Part shown: positions 42,471-43,725 of the stretch, piece by piece
Numbering within the stretch: the first letter of the stretch is position 1
Layout of the letters: each line of letters opens with the position of its first letter
Assembly: GCA_947372465.1 (NCBI GenBank)
Contig: CANBTT010000022.1
Location: forward strand, 1 to 43,725
Length of the DNA stretch: 43,725 bases
Source: Burkholderiales bacterium
GTDB lineage: Bacteria; Pseudomonadota; Gammaproteobacteria; Burkholderiales; Burkholderiaceae_C
Reading direction: 5' to 3'
Notes under the pieces: generated by a model
What the model was told of the DNA's origin: nothing
What the model saw: the letters and a program-made list of their open reading frames with translations, nothing else
The model's database searches: none
Made by a program: the position numbers and the translations under genes

Positions 42471-42836
42471 TTACACCGAGAAAGAAGACCCACATCCACA
42501 TGTGGTGGTTGCATTGGGGTTCTTGATCACAAACTGTGAACCTTGCAAGTCCTCTTTGTAATCGATTTCTGCACCCAAAAGGTACTGGTAACTCATGGCA
42601 TCAATCAACAAAGAAACCCCGTTCTTGCTCATCGTGGTGTCGTCTTCATTGGTGATTTCATCAAAGGTGAAGCCATACTGAAACCCAGAGCAGCCTCCCC
42701 CTTGCACAAAGACGCGAAGCTTTAAATCTGGATTGCCTTCTTCAGCAATCAAGTCAGCCACCTTGGCAGCGGCACTGTCTGTAAAGACGATGGGTTCTGG
42801 CATCACGGTTTCAATGTTTTCAGCAACGGCACTCAT
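42471..42836 (-). CDS. erpA: Iron-sulfur cluster insertion protein ErpA
   Basis: A-type carrier of 121 residues delivering Fe-S clusters to apoproteins, including isoprenoid enzymes. The three ligand cysteines are in place: Cys49 ([12 protein letters not shown]), Cys113 and Cys115 ([10 protein letters not shown]). ATG 42836 is preceded by GGAG six bases upstream; the longer frame from TTG 42848 would run through that site. It sits between anmK (convergent) and rpsI (same strand). Confidence 0.96.
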   Translation of the reverse strand: MSAVAENIETVMPEPIVFTDSAAAKVADLIAEEGNPDLKLRVFVQGGGCSGFQYGFTFDEITNEDDTTMSKNGVSLLIDAMSYQYLLGAEIDYKEDLQGSQFVIKNPNATTTCGCGSSFSV

Positions 42837-43007
42837 TCGAGTCTCCAAACAATCAATATGAAAAGAACAGCGTTTTAGCTCTTAGTGACGAACTGTACCA
42901 AAAAATCTTCAACACCACCTGTGGCATGGTTAATGAAAACAACACTCCAAGGCCCTCTTTGGCTGCCTTTTTTGCAAGCAAGGCAGAAAGCATTGCGCCC
43001 CAACAAC

Positions 43008-43039
43008 AAAAAACCCCTTGCACATCGCTGCCAAGGGGT
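43008..43039 (-). terminator. Intrinsic terminator of the rplM-rpsI operon
   Basis: On the minus strand ACCCCTTG (43039-43032) pairs with CAAGGGGT (43020-43013) around an 11-base loop, followed by a T-run (43012-43008) and TTG repeats. It lies 43 bases after the rpsI stop. Confidence 0.75.
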
Positions 43040-43082
43040 GTTTTGATGGGAGGTGCTTGAAGCACCCCAAGGACGCAGACAA

Positions 43083-43475
43083 TCAGCGTTTGCTGAACTG
43101 CTTGCGACGGCGAGCAGAGTGCAAGCCAACCTTTTTACGCTCCACTTCACGCGCGTCACGGGTCACGTAACCGGCTTGTGAGAGAACGGGTTTGAGATTT
43201 TGATCGTAGTCGATCAAAGCACGCGTGATGCCATGACGCACAGCGCCGGCTTGACCCGACTCACCACCGCCATGCAAATTGACTTGAATGTCAAAATACT
43301 CAACGTGGTTGGTCAACACCAACGGCTGCTTTGCAATCATGATAGAGGTTTGACGACCGAAATACTCGGTGATGTCTTTACCATTGATCGTAATTTTGCC
43401 TGAACCCTTCTTTAAGAAGACTCTGGCGACACTGGATTTTCTACGTCCCGTGCCATTGTTCCATTCACCAATCAT
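43083..43475 (-). CDS. rpsI: 30S ribosomal protein S9 (uS9)
   Basis: A 130-residue ribosomal protein with the family start [13 protein letters not shown], the [19 protein letters not shown] core and the very basic C-terminus [14 protein letters not shown], whose terminal Lys-Arg reaches the ribosomal P site. AAGGAG lies upstream of ATG 43475. It follows rplM by 10 bases, the universal rplM-rpsI pair. Confidence 0.98.
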   Translation of the reverse strand: MIGEWNNGTGRRKSSVARVFLKKGSGKITINGKDITEYFGRQTSIMIAKQPLVLTNHVEYFDIQVNLHGGGESGQAGAVRHGITRALIDYDQNLKPVLSQAGYVTRDAREVERKKVGLHSARRRKQFSKR

Positions 43476-43485
43476 CTGTGGCTCC

Positions 43486-43725
43486 TTAAATCGTTAACTC
43501 TTTGGGTTGCTGAGCACTATGTGGATGCTCGGCACCGCCATAGACCTTGAGTTTTTTGATCATGGCATAACCCAATGGGCCTTTGGGCAACATGCCCTTG
43601 ACGGCTTTCTCGAGTGCACGACCAGGGTGCTTGGCTTGCATGTCACGGAAATTGGTTCCGTAAATGCCGCCAGGGAAACCTGAGTGACGGTAATAGACTT
43701 TGTCCAAGGCTTTGTTGCCTGTGAC
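43486..43725 (-). CDS. rplM: 50S ribosomal protein L13 (uL13), C-terminal part (cut by window edge)
   Basis: The last 79 codons are present; the reading frame is open to the right edge and continues outside. Visible uL13 features are [20 protein letters not shown], the Gly-rich turn and [17 protein letters not shown], followed by the [11 protein letters not shown] end. It is upstream of rpsI in the same operon. Confidence 0.97.
   Translation of the reverse strand, partial: VTGNKALDKVYYRHSGFPGGIYGTNFRDMQAKHPGRALEKAVKGMLPKGPLGYAMIKKLKVYGGAEHPHSAQQPKELTI

Overview
This window is chromosomal DNA from a Gram-negative betaproteobacterium, most likely a Burkholderiales member close to Comamonadaceae. 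The porin type, the RuvB start (MSVQTDD), the tyrS / M23 peptidase / anmK / erpA / rpsI / rplM order and the DUF6279 lipoprotein all fit that placement. Genes are tightly packed on both strands and base composition is moderately GC. The exception is one clearly more AT-rich gene at 17528-18847. No tRNA, rRNA, CRISPR array, phage gene or insertion sequence was seen.

Layout. 1-179: N-terminus of a porin running off the left edge. 474-3557: coq7 (ubiquinone), a YhfA-type OsmC protein and ilvA (isoleucine). The osmC-ilvA gap holds a candidate promoter, a perfect TGTTGCA dyad, two stacked hairpins and a strong intrinsic terminator, read here as a small RNA or an ilvA leader. 3604-15720: a nearly complete type II secretion locus, with gspC divergent from gspG-H-I-J-K-L-M-N-D-E-F; only the prepilin peptidase gene is missing. 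15759-17426: a cytosolic 5'-nucleotidase and the abasic-site protein YedK. 17528-18847: the AT-rich gene for a secreted TIM-barrel glycoside hydrolase-like protein with a duplicated 35-residue N-terminal module. 19023-22408: glmU-glmS (UDP-GlcNAc synthesis). 22523-28798: lipoprotein, 5-formyl-THF cyclo-ligase, soluble lytic transglycosylase and an Atm1-type ABC exporter. 28872-32556: acyl-CoA genes (YciA thioesterase, enoyl-CoA isomerase-like protein, DUF2147, acyl-CoA dehydrogenase). 32853-36848: histidine phosphatase, ruvA-ruvB, phoH-ybeY. 36933-43725: CDF metal exporter, tyrS, M23 peptidase, anmK, erpA, rpsI and the 3' part of rplM.

Shared themes. Much of the window serves the cell envelope: T2SS, GlmU/GlmS, Slt, M23 peptidase, AnmK and porin form a synthesis, remodelling and recycling set. 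The T2SS is the obvious candidate exporter for the nearby hydrolase, but that link is inference. The most unusual signals are the osmC-ilvA intergenic RNA and dyad, the hydrolase with its repeat module, the (Gly-Leu)7 signal peptide of GspD, and a 16-bp palindrome between the ABC exporter and yciA.
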